A stretch of 64,000 nt of DNA from Thalassobacillus devorans MSP14 (GTDB lineage Bacteria > Bacillota > Bacilli > Bacillales > Halobacillaceae). The notes beneath the pieces are model-generated. The model did no database searches. It was not told where the DNA came from and was given only the letters and a program-made list of their open reading frames with translations. Made by a program: the position numbers and the translations under genes. The DNA lies in the NCBI RefSeq assembly GCF_000496835.1, contig NZ_KI543239.1, positions 27,996 through 91,995 on the forward strand, read 5' to 3'. Positions 1-9,188 of the stretch are shown here, one piece after another (the stretch's first letter is position 1; each line of letters begins with the position of its first letter).

Positions 1-357
1 CTGCATACAGCCATTGACACGATCTTCTAAAGTGAAAATGGTGTCAGAACGAGGACGATAAACAGGAAACTGAGATGCTACTCCGATAAAGGAATTCGTA
101 TTGGATACACCACCATTCGCATGGCAGCTTGTACAGGAAAGTTCGTTTCCGACTTCATCCGCAAGCATGGTGTTGGTATTGTACATTAGTTTTTGTCCAT
201 ACATGATTTCTTTGGTTGCAGGGTCATCCGGATCCAGTTCTGCTAATTTATTTTCATAATTTTGCGGGGTATCGAACTGGGACTCTTCACTTGAGCAGGC
301 TGCAAATGCTGCGATTATTAAAAACAAAGCAAATATCAGCCATTTGTTCTTCCACAT
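1..357 (-). CDS. TsdA-like c-type cytochrome lipoprotein (cut by left edge)
   Basis: The start is visible (ATG at 357 after GGAGGCAGTTGC) but the 3' part lies outside the window, so 119 codons remain. Residues 1-20 are a lipoprotein signal ending in FAAC with Cys21 as lipidation site, so the protein should sit on the outer face of the membrane. A haem c motif CTSCH is at residues 75-79, and a DRVNGCM segment lies near the edge. It is a close paralogue of the next gene on the same strand and shares the NELSC-SCHA-GG block and the FP-YRPR segment. The pattern fits the TsdA/SoxXA-like dihaem cytochromes (thiosulfate dehydrogenase group). The substrate is not proven, and a generic electron carrier is equally possible. 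Confidence 0.8.
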   Translation of the reverse strand, partial: MWKNKWLIFALFLIIAAFAACSSEESQFDTPQNYENKLAELDPDDPATKEIMYGQKLMYNTNTMLADEVGNELSCTSCHANGGVSNTNSFIGVASQFPVYRPRSDTIFTLEDRVNGCMQ

Positions 358-501
358 GCAACTGCCTCCTAACTTTCTCATATTGTTGAATACAATTGGA
401 ATGATGTCAGTGATATTGATTAAAAAACATGTCATTATTACCAGACAAAAAAGTCGTTATGGAGAAGAACTCCAACATGTCATTGGAGTTTCTTCTTCTT
501 T

Positions 502-1422
502 TTAATCCGCTGGGACTACATTTTCAATTTCAGTCCAATCAAATTCACCTTTTCGGATTTGTTCGCGTCGATCCTGTGTAATAATATCCGTAGGGCGACC
601 GCCTTTTGGCCAGTCATTTTCATGTCCTTCCCAAATAGGTCTCTCATGGGAGAGGATGTAAGCGGCAAGGTCAGCAGCTTCCTGATCGGTCAAATTCTTT
701 CCATCGCCAGGTGGCATATTCCGTTTTAAATAACCTGACATTTTTGATAAGCGTGTCATACCGGCGCCATCATTGAATGAATTTTTCCCCCATAAAGCTG
801 GTCCTGAAGTTGCTCCTGTCCCTGATCCATCCTGAGCATGACAGGACATGCAATTCTTCTCGGAATAGAGTTCCTCACCCCTTGCTATATCAGGCTCTGG
901 AATTTTTTCCATATTATTCTGCATCCGCCATGGGAGGTCTGCGTCGTAATCAATGCCTTCTGATATGTAAGTAAGGTAGGCAACCATACCACGCAATTCA
1001 TCACTCCTGCGATCAAGTTTTTCCCCATCCATACTACGAACCATACACCCGTTGATGCGGTCGGATAACGTGAACATTACCCCTTCGCGAGGGCGGTATT
1101 GTGGGAACTGTGTAGCTACTCCGACCATAGAGGAGCCTTTTCCAAGCCCGCCATCAGCATGGCAGCTGGCGCAGGAGAGCTCATTGCCCACTTCCTCGGA
1201 TAACACGGTGTTCGTTTCGTTAAAGACTTTTTCCCCAAGCTTAATATATTCAGTCATTGGGTCATCGGGATCTAAATCGTCCGTGGAAGGAGGGTCATAC
1301 TTTGGTTCTTCTGGTGTTCGTTCGTAGGGAAATTCTTTTGTGACAATTTCATTGTTGGAACATGCTGTAATAGTAGCTATGAGTAATAGCAGCATCCATA
1401 AAAACCATTTGTTTTTCACCAT
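502..1422 (-). CDS. TsdA-like dihaem c-type cytochrome lipoprotein
   Basis: A 306-residue exported cytochrome. The lipoprotein signal ends ITAC with Cys21. The linker at 30-55 is rich in Pro and Asp. The first haem motif CASCH is at 84-88 and the second CMSCH at 191-195. Cys126 in DRINGCM sits where the TsdA family carries an unusual Cys axial ligand to haem 1, and Met236 in NMPPGD is a plausible ligand to haem 2. Family knowledge: TsdA-type enzymes oxidise thiosulfate to tetrathionate or run the reverse reaction. That this protein does so is inference from the conserved Cys and the overall layout. It lies 144 bp upstream of the paralogue at the left edge on the same strand, so the two look like a tandem duplication and may be co-transcribed. 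Confidence 0.82.
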   Translation of the reverse strand: MVKNKWFLWMLLLLIATITACSNNEIVTKEFPYERTPEEPKYDPPSTDDLDPDDPMTEYIKLGEKVFNETNTVLSEEVGNELSCASCHADGGLGKGSSMVGVATQFPQYRPREGVMFTLSDRINGCMVRSMDGEKLDRRSDELRGMVAYLTYISEGIDYDADLPWRMQNNMEKIPEPDIARGEELYSEKNCMSCHAQDGSGTGATSGPALWGKNSFNDGAGMTRLSKMSGYLKRNMPPGDGKNLTDQEAADLAAYILSHERPIWEGHENDWPKGGRPTDIITQDRREQIRKGEFDWTEIENVVPAD

Positions 1423-1564
1423 TTTTAACCTCCTGGTCTCTGGTTGTTAAGGTAGTGTTGACATAATTGTAATAAATTTTTGGAGGTAATATATAGGAAA
1501 TGAGATTTCTACACATAATCTTCATAATATTTCGCCTTATCTGATAATTAAATGCGGATGTATG

Positions 1565-2956
1565 TTATACATCCGCGGTCATACTGATGTATAGCTGCTG
1601 GTAGGCTTTCGCTTCTTCTGTCATCCCTTTTTCACTATATATTTTAGCTAACCATTTTATTGGTGTAGGATCATTTTCCTTCAATTCCATTTCCCAGCTG
1701 AAGCATTCTAAGGCTCCGTCCAAATAGCGGAAATGGTAATATAATTCGCCCAGCTGGTCTTGATTGTCTAAATCATTGGTCAGGGATTTGATTTGTTTCG
1801 CTTTTTGAATGGCGGGACGTGCTTCTGGGGTACCTTCCAATGGTTTTAACCATTCGATAACCCCGTTTATTCCTGTGTCAATCATCAAAATTTCAATACA
1901 TTCGTAAAGGATGTTATTAGCACGCTCAGGATGTGTGTGGAATAGTGGCAGCATAAATTTATTTAAATGATTGATATTGGACTGGTTTATTGGGCTGTAA
2001 TTCTCTAAAAGGTGCATCATTTTATTTTCTTGATTTGCTGAAAGTACTAATGAATGTTTGTGAAGAAGTGCCATAACTTTTTCAATACTATCTGATTGTA
2101 AGTATAGAGAAAGCATGTCTTGCAATAAGGGTTTGAACTCTGGAATTTGTGCGTATAGATACTCTAATGAGGAACGTATTCCCGAATTATGGAAATGTGA
2201 TTCACACTGCTGTTTGAAAGCAGTATAGACCTCTTTGTTTGGCGAAGAGATTAGATGATTAGTTGAGAGAGCGATTTGGTCTATCCATCGGCCTTGTGAT
2301 TCTAGTAAGGCGAAAAGTTCATGAAAGACATCGCTTTCGCTATGTTGAGAAAATAAAATTTTTTCATAGAACAAGGGGTCCTTAACGCGTAAGGTTTCAT
2401 CACAGGTATCGTAAAGGTTTCGGTAGGGATTAGCTGCTACTTCATGCTTTACTTTTCGTACCCATTCATTTTCAGGCATCTGTTCGGAAAGCAGCTGGAT
2501 GATGCGGTGACCGGCAAACATTTTTCCGTCTCGTCTATGCTGATAATATAGCGATTGAATATAGCTGAAAAGTTTATCTTTCTCGATAAAGGAATCGAAG
2601 TACGTAGCAATCAGGGCAAGTTCCTGGGGAGTATACGTTTTTTTTAGCGATTTGAATAGCTGTTGGAAACTTTGTCTTTTTATATGCTTTTCCGGGGGAA
2701 TTAACGCACGTATGAGAGGGTGGTGGGGAGCAATAAGAATACCTTTTTCAAAAGCCTTGTTGACGTGGCTGTCAGGGCTTAGACCTTCGTCTTTCACTAC
2801 ATTAAGAAACCGGTTTTTATAAAAAAGGAGATAATAGATATTATGTTCCGGGTCAGTAGCTTTTAAAACTTTGCTTTGAATATACACAGCCAGCTGTTCT
2901 GCTTTTAGTGGTACAGAGCTATTATTGGTTTTTAATGAAAGGGTGATCGGTTCCAT
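1565..2956 (-). CDS. Hypothetical helical-repeat (TPR-like) protein
   Basis: A 463-residue soluble protein without signal peptide or membrane segments. The start is ATG after TAGGAGGGATACC. The sequence is almost all alpha-helical. The C-terminal 60 residues (LGELYYHFRYLDGALECFSW, then WLAKIYSEKGMTEEAKAYQQ) look like two tetratricopeptide repeats, and the middle has degenerate helical repeats. The N-terminal third has no motif I recognise. TPR proteins usually serve as protein-protein scaffolds, and no partner is suggested by neighbours: the gene stands alone between the cytochrome and the dicarboxylate transporter. No function is assigned. Confidence 0.7.
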   Translation of the reverse strand: MEPITLSLKTNNSSVPLKAEQLAVYIQSKVLKATDPEHNIYYLLFYKNRFLNVVKDEGLSPDSHVNKAFEKGILIAPHHPLIRALIPPEKHIKRQSFQQLFKSLKKTYTPQELALIATYFDSFIEKDKLFSYIQSLYYQHRRDGKMFAGHRIIQLLSEQMPENEWVRKVKHEVAANPYRNLYDTCDETLRVKDPLFYEKILFSQHSESDVFHELFALLESQGRWIDQIALSTNHLISSPNKEVYTAFKQQCESHFHNSGIRSSLEYLYAQIPEFKPLLQDMLSLYLQSDSIEKVMALLHKHSLVLSANQENKMMHLLENYSPINQSNINHLNKFMLPLFHTHPERANNILYECIEILMIDTGINGVIEWLKPLEGTPEARPAIQKAKQIKSLTNDLDNQDQLGELYYHFRYLDGALECFSWEMELKENDPTPIKWLAKIYSEKGMTEEAKAYQQLYISMTADV

Positions 2957-3016
2957 GGTATCCCTCCTAGATTTACCTTGACTATAACAAATATGGCAAT
3001 GATTTTCACGTTAAAA

Positions 3017-3039
3017 AGAGAACCCTGGATGGGTTCTCT
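3017..3039 (-). terminator. Intrinsic terminator of dicarboxylate transporter gene
   Basis: A 9-bp perfect stem (AGAGAACCC / GGGTTCTCT) with a TGGAT loop, followed on the minus strand by TTTTT, 11 bases after the transporter stop codon. Confidence 0.8.
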
Positions 3040-3049
3040 CTAATCACGA

Positions 3050-4699
3050 TTATTTGAATTGTTCCGGAAAGCTGGTTAAATCGATGCCCCACACAAGCGG
3101 CATCACGAAATAAATAAAGAGCGCAATGATAAATATCGCTACTATATTAAGAAAGAAACCGGCTTTGGCCATATCCGGAATTCTTAGATATCCCGAGCCA
3201 AATACAACGGCGTTTGGTGGGGTGGCGACTGGCAGCATAAAAGCACAGGATGCTGCAAGGCCTGCCCCGATCATCAAGCTGTACGGGTGAACATTGATTG
3301 CTGCTGCAAGAGAGGCCATAATTGGGAACATCATGGTTCCTGTAGCAGTATTAGACGTAATTTCGGTTAAGAAGATGACAAGGCCAATGACGGCAAGCAA
3401 AATTATGAAGAAATTCACATTTGCAAGTACTGTCAACTGTTCCCCGAACCATTCGGCTAAACCTGACTCTTTGAAACCGGCAGCAATAGCAAGACCGCCG
3501 CCGAACAGTAACAGGATGCCCCAAGGCAATTGTTTAGCCGTATCCCAGTCGATCAAGGCTTCTCCGCGGTAACGCTTCGATGGGATCACAAAGAGAATCA
3601 AGGAAGCCGAGATAGCTATAATGGCGTCATTGATGCCAGGGATGAATTCACTTAATAAAAATGAGCGGGTGATCCAGGCGAGAGCAGCCAGGGTGAATAC
3701 CGTCATAACTGCCTTTTCTTCAGAAACCATTTTACCCAGAGCAGTCTGTTCATCACGGATGACTTTTTGACCGCCGGGAAGCTGATCCAACTTCATTTTA
3801 TAAGCGACTTTAACTAAATAAAACCAGGCGATAATTAAAAATACGGCGGAAATCGGCACACCGAAAAGCATCCAGCGGGCAAAAGATATTTCGACTCCAT
3901 ATAACTCTGAGACAATACCGGCAAAGATGGTGTTCGGGGGAGTACCGATTAATGTTCCAAGACCACCGATGGAAGCGGAATAGGCAATCCCAAGCATCAA
4001 GGCCTTTCCGAAATTGAAATTTTCCGGGCTGGTATCAATGGAATCATCATCCTTCAATAAATCTGATACCTGATAAATGATCGCAAGTCCGATTGGCACC
4101 ATCATCATAGCTGTGGCGGTATTAGAAATCCACATCGATAAAGCACCGGTAGCTACCATAAATCCTAAAATGATTTTTTCTGTGCTGGTTCCTATCACAG
4201 AAATGATCCACAGCGCTATCCGTTTATGTAAGTTCCAGCGCTGCATGGCCAATGCAATGATAAACCCACCCATAAACAGGAAGATTGTGTCTGAACCATA
4301 AGAGGAAGCTGTCGCGTCTATATCCAGTCCGCCAGTCAATGGGAATAAAACAATCGGCAATAGGGATGTTGCAGGAATAGGTATGGCTTCGGTGATCCAC
4401 CAGGCAGCAATCCAAAGGGTGGAGGCTAAGATAGCCACTCCCTCTTGAGAAAGTGATTCTGGGTTTACAAATAATAATGTCAGTAAAAATAAGAGCGGCC
4501 CCAGCCACAAGCCGATTTTTTGCCTGGCATCGAAGCCTGAAGGCGGTTGATCATCTTCTTTTTTGTGACGGGTACTTTCTGCTGATTCTGTGTCCCACTT
4601 CGTGTTTCCGCTTACAGAAAAACGGAGCAGGTCTTTCGCTTCATGGTGCATATTCCACATCCGTTTCCATATAGTGGAAGCGCCACTCATCAAGTTCAT
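3050..4699 (-). CDS. DASS-family Na+/dicarboxylate symporter (SdcS-like)
   Basis: A 549-residue polytopic membrane protein of the divalent anion:Na+ symporter (SLC13) family. The two inverted repeats each show the family signature: SNTATAMMMVP then IGTPPNTIF in the first half, and SNTATGTMMFP then VATPPNAVVFGSG in the second. These form the sodium and carboxylate sites. The cytoplasmic N-terminal stretch of about 55 charged residues precedes the first membrane helix. Likely substrates are succinate, fumarate and malate, as for staphylococcal SdcS, but citrate or sulfate cannot be ruled out. The start is ATG after AAAGGAGGTACAAAA. A 23-bp perfect inverted repeat lies 63 bp upstream and is a candidate control site. 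Transcribed alone, with its own terminator. Confidence 0.9.
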   Translation of the reverse strand: MNLMSGASTIWKRMWNMHHEAKDLLRFSVSGNTKWDTESAESTRHKKEDDQPPSGFDARQKIGLWLGPLLFLLTLLFVNPESLSQEGVAILASTLWIAAWWITEAIPIPATSLLPIVLFPLTGGLDIDATASSYGSDTIFLFMGGFIIALAMQRWNLHKRIALWIISVIGTSTEKIILGFMVATGALSMWISNTATAMMMVPIGLAIIYQVSDLLKDDDSIDTSPENFNFGKALMLGIAYSASIGGLGTLIGTPPNTIFAGIVSELYGVEISFARWMLFGVPISAVFLIIAWFYLVKVAYKMKLDQLPGGQKVIRDEQTALGKMVSEEKAVMTVFTLAALAWITRSFLLSEFIPGINDAIIAISASLILFVIPSKRYRGEALIDWDTAKQLPWGILLLFGGGLAIAAGFKESGLAEWFGEQLTVLANVNFFIILLAVIGLVIFLTEITSNTATGTMMFPIMASLAAAINVHPYSLMIGAGLAASCAFMLPVATPPNAVVFGSGYLRIPDMAKAGFFLNIVAIFIIALFIYFVMPLVWGIDLTSFPEQFK

Positions 4700-4761
4700 T
4701 TTTGTACCTCCTTTAAAGCAGTATCATTGGTATTTACCACCATAACATAATTTAATAACTT

Positions 4762-4812
4762 ATTATTCGATTACACATAAAATTTCGACAATTTTATGTG
4801 TAATCGAATAAT
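4762..4812. promoter_or_regulatory. 23-bp perfect inverted repeat upstream of dicarboxylate transporter
   Basis: Arms 4762-4784 and 4790-4812 are exact reverse complements separated by TCGAC. The arm core is TTCGATTACACATAAAATT. There is no adjacent U-run on either strand, so it is not an ordinary terminator. On the minus strand a TATAAT lies at about 4835-4840, which would place the palindrome in the early 5' leader. It could be an operator or a long leader hairpin. Function is inferred from position only. Confidence 0.6.
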
Positions 4813-4890
4813 TCGCTTCTATAAAATAGTAAAATTATATCGGGTGATCATTGGTTATTTCCTCAAATTATAAAACTTTTAGCACATAGA

Positions 4891-4927
4891 AAAGCAGGCC
4901 GTCGAGTCGGCATTGACGGCCTGCTTT
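4891..4927 (-). terminator. Intrinsic terminator downstream of glutamate dehydrogenase
   Basis: A 13-bp perfect stem (AAAGCAGGCCGTC / GACGGCCTGCTTT) lies 127 bp past the glutamate dehydrogenase stop. T-rich sequence flanks it on both sides, so it could also block plus-strand transcripts. Confidence 0.75.
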
Positions 4928-5053
4928 TATTTCGGCTGGGTTCATATAAAATACTTCTGAACGGGCTGTATCAACCGACAGCACCTGTCCCCTTTGGGGA
5001 TTTATTTAGTATTTAGTCGAACACCCATACCAGCAAAGCGTTTGGGCTTTTGG

Positions 5054-6433
5054 TCAATAAAGCTTTCCCTGGCGATATAACACAGTCGAGAGCTTTGTTA
5101 CAGAGTGGATATAGCAGTTTTGCCGCAATGGAAAAGGATCTTTGAAGAATTGCGGTAAAATGGTATCTAATGTTTCCTGCATTTTATCATATAATTTATC
5201 ATAGATCTGATCTTCCGTATCAAACTGTGTTTCTCTTCCTTGCATCCATTCAAAATATGAAACAATTACGCCGCCTGCGTTAGCCAGAATATCAGGCACA
5301 ATAAGCACACCTCGATCACTCAAATATTGATCGGCGTCTTCCGTTACTGGAGCATTAGCGCCTTCCACAATCAAGCGGGCTTTTATATTTTCCATATTTC
5401 CAGTGTGGACTTGGTCTTCCAGGGCAGCCAGGAATAAGGCATCGACTTCTATTTCTAATAAATCGTCCCTGTTAAGAACTGTTGCCTTAATTTCATGTTC
5501 TGCTAACGTTTCGTCATCGACTGGCAGGTCGCCTTTATGTTTTTTACCATATTTGATGAGAGCCGGGATATCGAGACCCTCTGAGTTATATAAGGTGACA
5601 TTACGATCACTGACAGCAACCACTTTATTTTGCAGATAATTGCATTGATATGCCTGAAGCGCTGCCACTGATCCAACATTTCCAAACCCTTGAATCGCGA
5701 TAGACAATGGACGGTCATAGTGCTCCATGGCAGTTCTGGCAAATCTGTTATCACTATCTTTCATCCATGGGTGATTCTCTTTGATAAAGTTATGCATCAT
5801 ATAACGAAACGTAAAATATACCCCTTTTCCAGTAGCAGCTCTTCTGCCAAGAGAGCCACCATTAATCACACTTTTCCCCGTGAAACTCCCCCGGTAGGGC
5901 TGACCTGGATGAATCGTTTTATACTCAGCCATCATCCAATCCATCTCCCTTGCGCCAGTGCCTACATCGGGAGCAGGGATATCTTTTTCTGTTCCTAAAA
6001 TATCACTGAAATACTGGACATATTTTTTACAAATCAAGTTCAGTTCCTTGTCTGTATATTCTCTGGGATTGATGATGACCCCGCCTTTGGCTCCTCCAAA
6101 TGGCACCTCGTGAAGCGCGTTTTTTAAAGTCATCAATTTGGCCAGGTTAGAAACTTCATCTTCATTGACAGATTCATGGAATCGGATGCCGCCTTTATAA
6201 GGGCCTAACGTTTTATTATGCTGGACCCGAAAAGCGGGGACACGGACTACTGTGCCATTTTCTAAAGCAATCCTCAGAAAGGATTTGTTGACATGATTGG
6301 GGGTTGAAAGGATGGAGACTAATGACTTGAACGCCTGCTGTCTTGACTCATCCCGCAGGTCCGGTAAAAACGAGTCGTCTTCTGCTAAGGCGTTCAAAGA
6401 TGATTCAATAATGTCTTCTGTTTTCTTTTCCAT
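5054..6433 (-). CDS. Glu/Leu/Phe/Val-family glutamate dehydrogenase
   Basis: A 459-residue cytoplasmic dehydrogenase. The N-terminal dimerisation/substrate domain contains GPYKGGIRFH and PFGGAKGGV, with the catalytic lysine of the family in the latter, and then PAPDVGTGAREMDWM. The Rossmann domain begins near GFGNVGSVAA. This supports reversible oxidative deamination of glutamate to 2-oxoglutarate, the RocG/GudB role in Bacillus, probably NAD-dependent. It is roughly 30 residues longer than typical RocG because of an insertion of about 30 residues between the two domains (HNFIKENHPW region). Start ATG after CAGGAGGGTATC. Monocistronic. A leucine or phenylalanine dehydrogenase role is less likely because those enzymes are shorter. 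Confidence 0.9.
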   Translation of the reverse strand: MEKKTEDIIESSLNALAEDDSFLPDLRDESRQQAFKSLVSILSTPNHVNKSFLRIALENGTVVRVPAFRVQHNKTLGPYKGGIRFHESVNEDEVSNLAKLMTLKNALHEVPFGGAKGGVIINPREYTDKELNLICKKYVQYFSDILGTEKDIPAPDVGTGAREMDWMMAEYKTIHPGQPYRGSFTGKSVINGGSLGRRAATGKGVYFTFRYMMHNFIKENHPWMKDSDNRFARTAMEHYDRPLSIAIQGFGNVGSVAALQAYQCNYLQNKVVAVSDRNVTLYNSEGLDIPALIKYGKKHKGDLPVDDETLAEHEIKATVLNRDDLLEIEVDALFLAALEDQVHTGNMENIKARLIVEGANAPVTEDADQYLSDRGVLIVPDILANAGGVIVSYFEWMQGRETQFDTEDQIYDKLYDKMQETLDTILPQFFKDPFPLRQNCYIHSVTKLSTVLYRQGKLY

Positions 6434-6565
6434 AAAAGATACCCTCCTGCAGAAAGAATATATACATGCTATATTTATTCCTTCCCCTTTATTACATATT
6501 AGTAATCATAAAGTTACATTTGCGTAACGGTTGGAGGGGATATTGATATAAGATCCCATTAAAAA

Positions 6566-6583
6566 ACGGCCCTAAGGCCGTCT
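6566..6583 (-). terminator. Intrinsic terminator of LVIVD gene
   Basis: ACGGCC-CTAA(loop)-GGCCGT stem followed on the minus strand by TTTTTT, 8 bases past the stop codon of the gene at 6592-7971. Confidence 0.8.
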
Positions 6584-6591
6584 TTTATGAG

Positions 6592-7971
6592 TTATTCGGT
6601 TTCAATAGGTGCGTCCTCGCTGGTTGGATTTTTTTGTAATACCTTAAGGCCCTGTCCCATATCAGAAGCAAGCACATAATTGCGATCTACATAAACACCC
6701 CAAATGTTAGAGTGGCTCGGAATGTAAGCTCCTACCTCCACAGGATTTGCAGGGTCGGTAATATCAACTGCACGTACACCTCCAGAGTAGTGGGACAAGT
6801 AAAGGGTATTTCCTCTCACTTTCGGGTCATGAACCGTCGCGCCCCCTGGAATAGTTTCCGTAAAGTCTGTTTTAAATGAGCTTAGAAGCTTCGGGTTTGT
6901 TTTATCATTGATATCATAAATCATGGTATACCCGTAAGCGGACTCGAAGCCATCACGGACTGGCCCGAATACTTCCCTGGTTTCAATAAGAATATTCCCG
7001 CCTTTAGCGAGGGTGGAAGAGTGAGCTGCTCCCTGAACGTTCGGTGCAAAGTCGGTCCGTCCTAAATAAACAGGGCTTTCCGGATTTCGAATATCAAGGA
7101 TTATGGTCCCCAGATCCCAATAGGAAAGGTAAGCAGTATCACCATTATTATCAGTCATGACACTATGAGCGAAGGAGGCTCTCTTGACCCCGTCTTCGTC
7201 TGTCCAATTATATCCATCATAGTTCTCATCACTAACCTCATCGATGTAATCCCTGGGATTGAATTGATAGATAGACTCAGGAGCGGATGGGTTGCTGACA
7301 TCAACCAGGTGTACGTCCATCTTTTCTCCGTGGGAATAATAATCCGCATAGTTATTTGCTGTCAGCACGTAAGGTTTTCCGTCTTGAACAAACAGGTATA
7401 ATTCATGTGTGCCCCGTGAACCCGAGGTATCTTCCCAAAAGCCCAGTTTCACTGGATTCTCAGGGTTGGTGACATCGTATAATAAAAATCCCCCTGTCGC
7501 ATCAGATGATCTGTCCAGCTTCTGTACACTTACAGCAGCCAGGTCACCTTTGAAACTTGGTGTATTGACGGATTTTACGATCACTTTCTCCTGCCAGGTT
7601 CCCTCGTGGTGAGCGAAGGAAGAAACTTCTTTGGGGTTGGCAGGGTCCTTCATATCGAATACACGGACACCGCCTTCGCCGCCATTGGCTGCGTGGGTGC
7701 CAAGGTAAGCATACCCTTTGTGGCTATAGACATCAGCGGTAGTATTGGACACACCTTCTTTTACTTCCTGCAATTCTACAGCCGCTACTTCTTTCCAGTG
7801 ATCCATATTTTTAGTGCCTTCTAATAAAGGTACTGATAATTCTTCACCAGCCAGATTTTCACCTTTTTCACCGCTGCCGCCTAATTCATCATGTGCGAGG
7901 GCAGTGGCTGGAACCAAAGAAAAGGTGAGTGCACCAGCTAATGTTATATTTAATAATCTTTTCTTTTTCAA
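6592..7971 (-). CDS. Secreted LVIVD-repeat beta-propeller protein
   Basis: A 459-residue exported protein. Residues 1-26 are a classical signal peptide (KKKR, hydrophobic core, ending ALA). The mature part consists of repeated blades of about 45 residues with the pattern VDVSNPSAPE, YDVTNPENPV, LDIRNPESPV and VDITDPANPVEVG, which is the LVIVD/choice-of-anchor type beta-propeller signature. No catalytic motif or C-terminal anchor is visible, so it probably acts outside the wall as a binding or structural protein. The start is TTG at 7971, 8 bases after GGGAGG; no ATG fits. The mature protein is strongly acidic, as expected for proteins of halophiles. Monocistronic. Confidence 0.82.
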   Translation of the reverse strand: MKKKRLLNITLAGALTFSLVPATALAHDELGGSGEKGENLAGEELSVPLLEGTKNMDHWKEVAAVELQEVKEGVSNTTADVYSHKGYAYLGTHAANGGEGGVRVFDMKDPANPKEVSSFAHHEGTWQEKVIVKSVNTPSFKGDLAAVSVQKLDRSSDATGGFLLYDVTNPENPVKLGFWEDTSGSRGTHELYLFVQDGKPYVLTANNYADYYSHGEKMDVHLVDVSNPSAPESIYQFNPRDYIDEVSDENYDGYNWTDEDGVKRASFAHSVMTDNNGDTAYLSYWDLGTIILDIRNPESPVYLGRTDFAPNVQGAAHSSTLAKGGNILIETREVFGPVRDGFESAYGYTMIYDINDKTNPKLLSSFKTDFTETIPGGATVHDPKVRGNTLYLSHYSGGVRAVDITDPANPVEVGAYIPSHSNIWGVYVDRNYVLASDMGQGLKVLQKNPTSEDAPIETE

Positions 7972-8223
7972 AATGGAAACCTCCCAATTGTTTTTATCTC
8001 CATTCCCGGGTTGGAGGACTTTTCCAGATTCAGTATAGCTTAGCTGGTTATAATTAACAATAAATTATGAATTTTCAGTAAAATTATCCTGCATAAATAA
8101 GCAGATGTTCCTAACATTATTAAATAGAGAGTAGTCAGTATACAGGGGAGGTGTTTAGCCGGGGGTTAAAGTGGAAAACTGAACGTAGCAAGCATCAAAA
8201 TATAAGAATAGGTGAGGAATGTG

Positions 8224-9177
8224 ATGATTCGATTTGGTTATGTCGCCCACGCATTGAATTTATGGGATGCTTCTCCGCAAAAGACAATGACATTTACCCG
8301 GTGGAAGCAGCTGGAGGAGAAGGAGCGAGTTGACAAGCTACATGAAATAACGAGAAAAAACCTGCATCACACTTTGCGCGCACTACACTATAATGTTGCT
8401 CATGAAATTAAACTATACCGCTTTTCTTCTTCCATCGTTCCACTGGCTACACATGAAGACGTACCATGGGATTACATATCCCCATTCACTGATCTTTACC
8501 AGGAAATAGGGGAATTTGTGAAGAAGTATGAAATTCGGACAAGCTTTCATCCGAACCAGTTCACCCTGTTTACAAGTGATAAACCTCATGTGACCAGGAA
8601 CGCAGTCAGGGACATGGAATATCATTATGCGATCGCCGAAGCAATGGGACTCGAAGAAGAGCTGCTCATCAACATCCATGTAGGCGGTGCTTATGGCAAT
8701 AAAATAGAAGCTGTCCAGAGGTTCCATGAGAACCTACGCCAGCTTTCGGATAATATCAAAAAACAAATGACGTTAGAAAATGATGACAAAACTTATACAG
8801 CGAGTGAAACGTTGGCTATTTGTGAAGAAGAACGAATACCGATGATGTTCGATTATCACCATTACGTTGCGAACCGGGAAGAGGAGGAAAGCATGGATGA
8901 CATTCTTCCGCGATTTATGGATACATGGGAAGATAGGGTGCACCAGCCTAAACTCCATGTCTCTTCACCAAAGTCAGAAAAAGCATTCCGCAGTCATGCT
9001 GATTATGTAAGTTTAGATTTTTTACAGCCATTGATTGATAAATTGAAGGAGATTGATCAATCGGTTGATTTTATGGTCGAAGCAAAAGCAAAAGATCGCG
9101 CATTATTGCAATTAGTGGAAGACATGGCCTCTCAACGTGGTGTAAAACGAGTAGGCGGAGCGACTCTTGAACTTTGA
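8224..9177 (+). CDS. uvsE: UV DNA damage endonuclease
   Basis: A 317-residue UvsE/UVDE-type TIM-barrel endonuclease that nicks 5' of cyclobutane dimers and 6-4 photoproducts, starting an excision pathway independent of UvrABC. Recognisable features are the N-terminal MIRFGYVAHALNLWDASP, the LHHTLRALHYN segment, the IRTSFHPNQFTLF block, the NIHVGGAYGNK block and PMMFDYHH with metal-binding His/Asp residues. A GTG lies in frame at 8212, but AGGTGAGG at 8210-8217 gives correct spacing only to ATG 8224, and family proteins begin at this methionine. Convergent with the amine oxidase gene, separated by 11 bases without an obvious terminator. Confidence 0.9.
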   Translation: MIRFGYVAHALNLWDASPQKTMTFTRWKQLEEKERVDKLHEITRKNLHHTLRALHYNVAHEIKLYRFSSSIVPLATHEDVPWDYISPFTDLYQEIGEFVKKYEIRTSFHPNQFTLFTSDKPHVTRNAVRDMEYHYAIAEAMGLEEELLINIHVGGAYGNKIEAVQRFHENLRQLSDNIKKQMTLENDDKTYTASETLAICEEERIPMMFDYHHYVANREEEESMDDILPRFMDTWEDRVHQPKLHVSSPKSEKAFRSHADYVSLDFLQPLIDKLKEIDQSVDFMVEAKAKDRALLQLVEDMASQRGVKRVGGATLEL

Positions 9178-9188
9178 GAACGGTTAAC

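Noticed and set aside
463..500. Hairpin after the cytochrome gene as a terminator
   Set aside because: The CTCCAA/TTGGAG stem is present, but on the minus strand it is followed by mixed sequence with no direct U-run, so it is not called.
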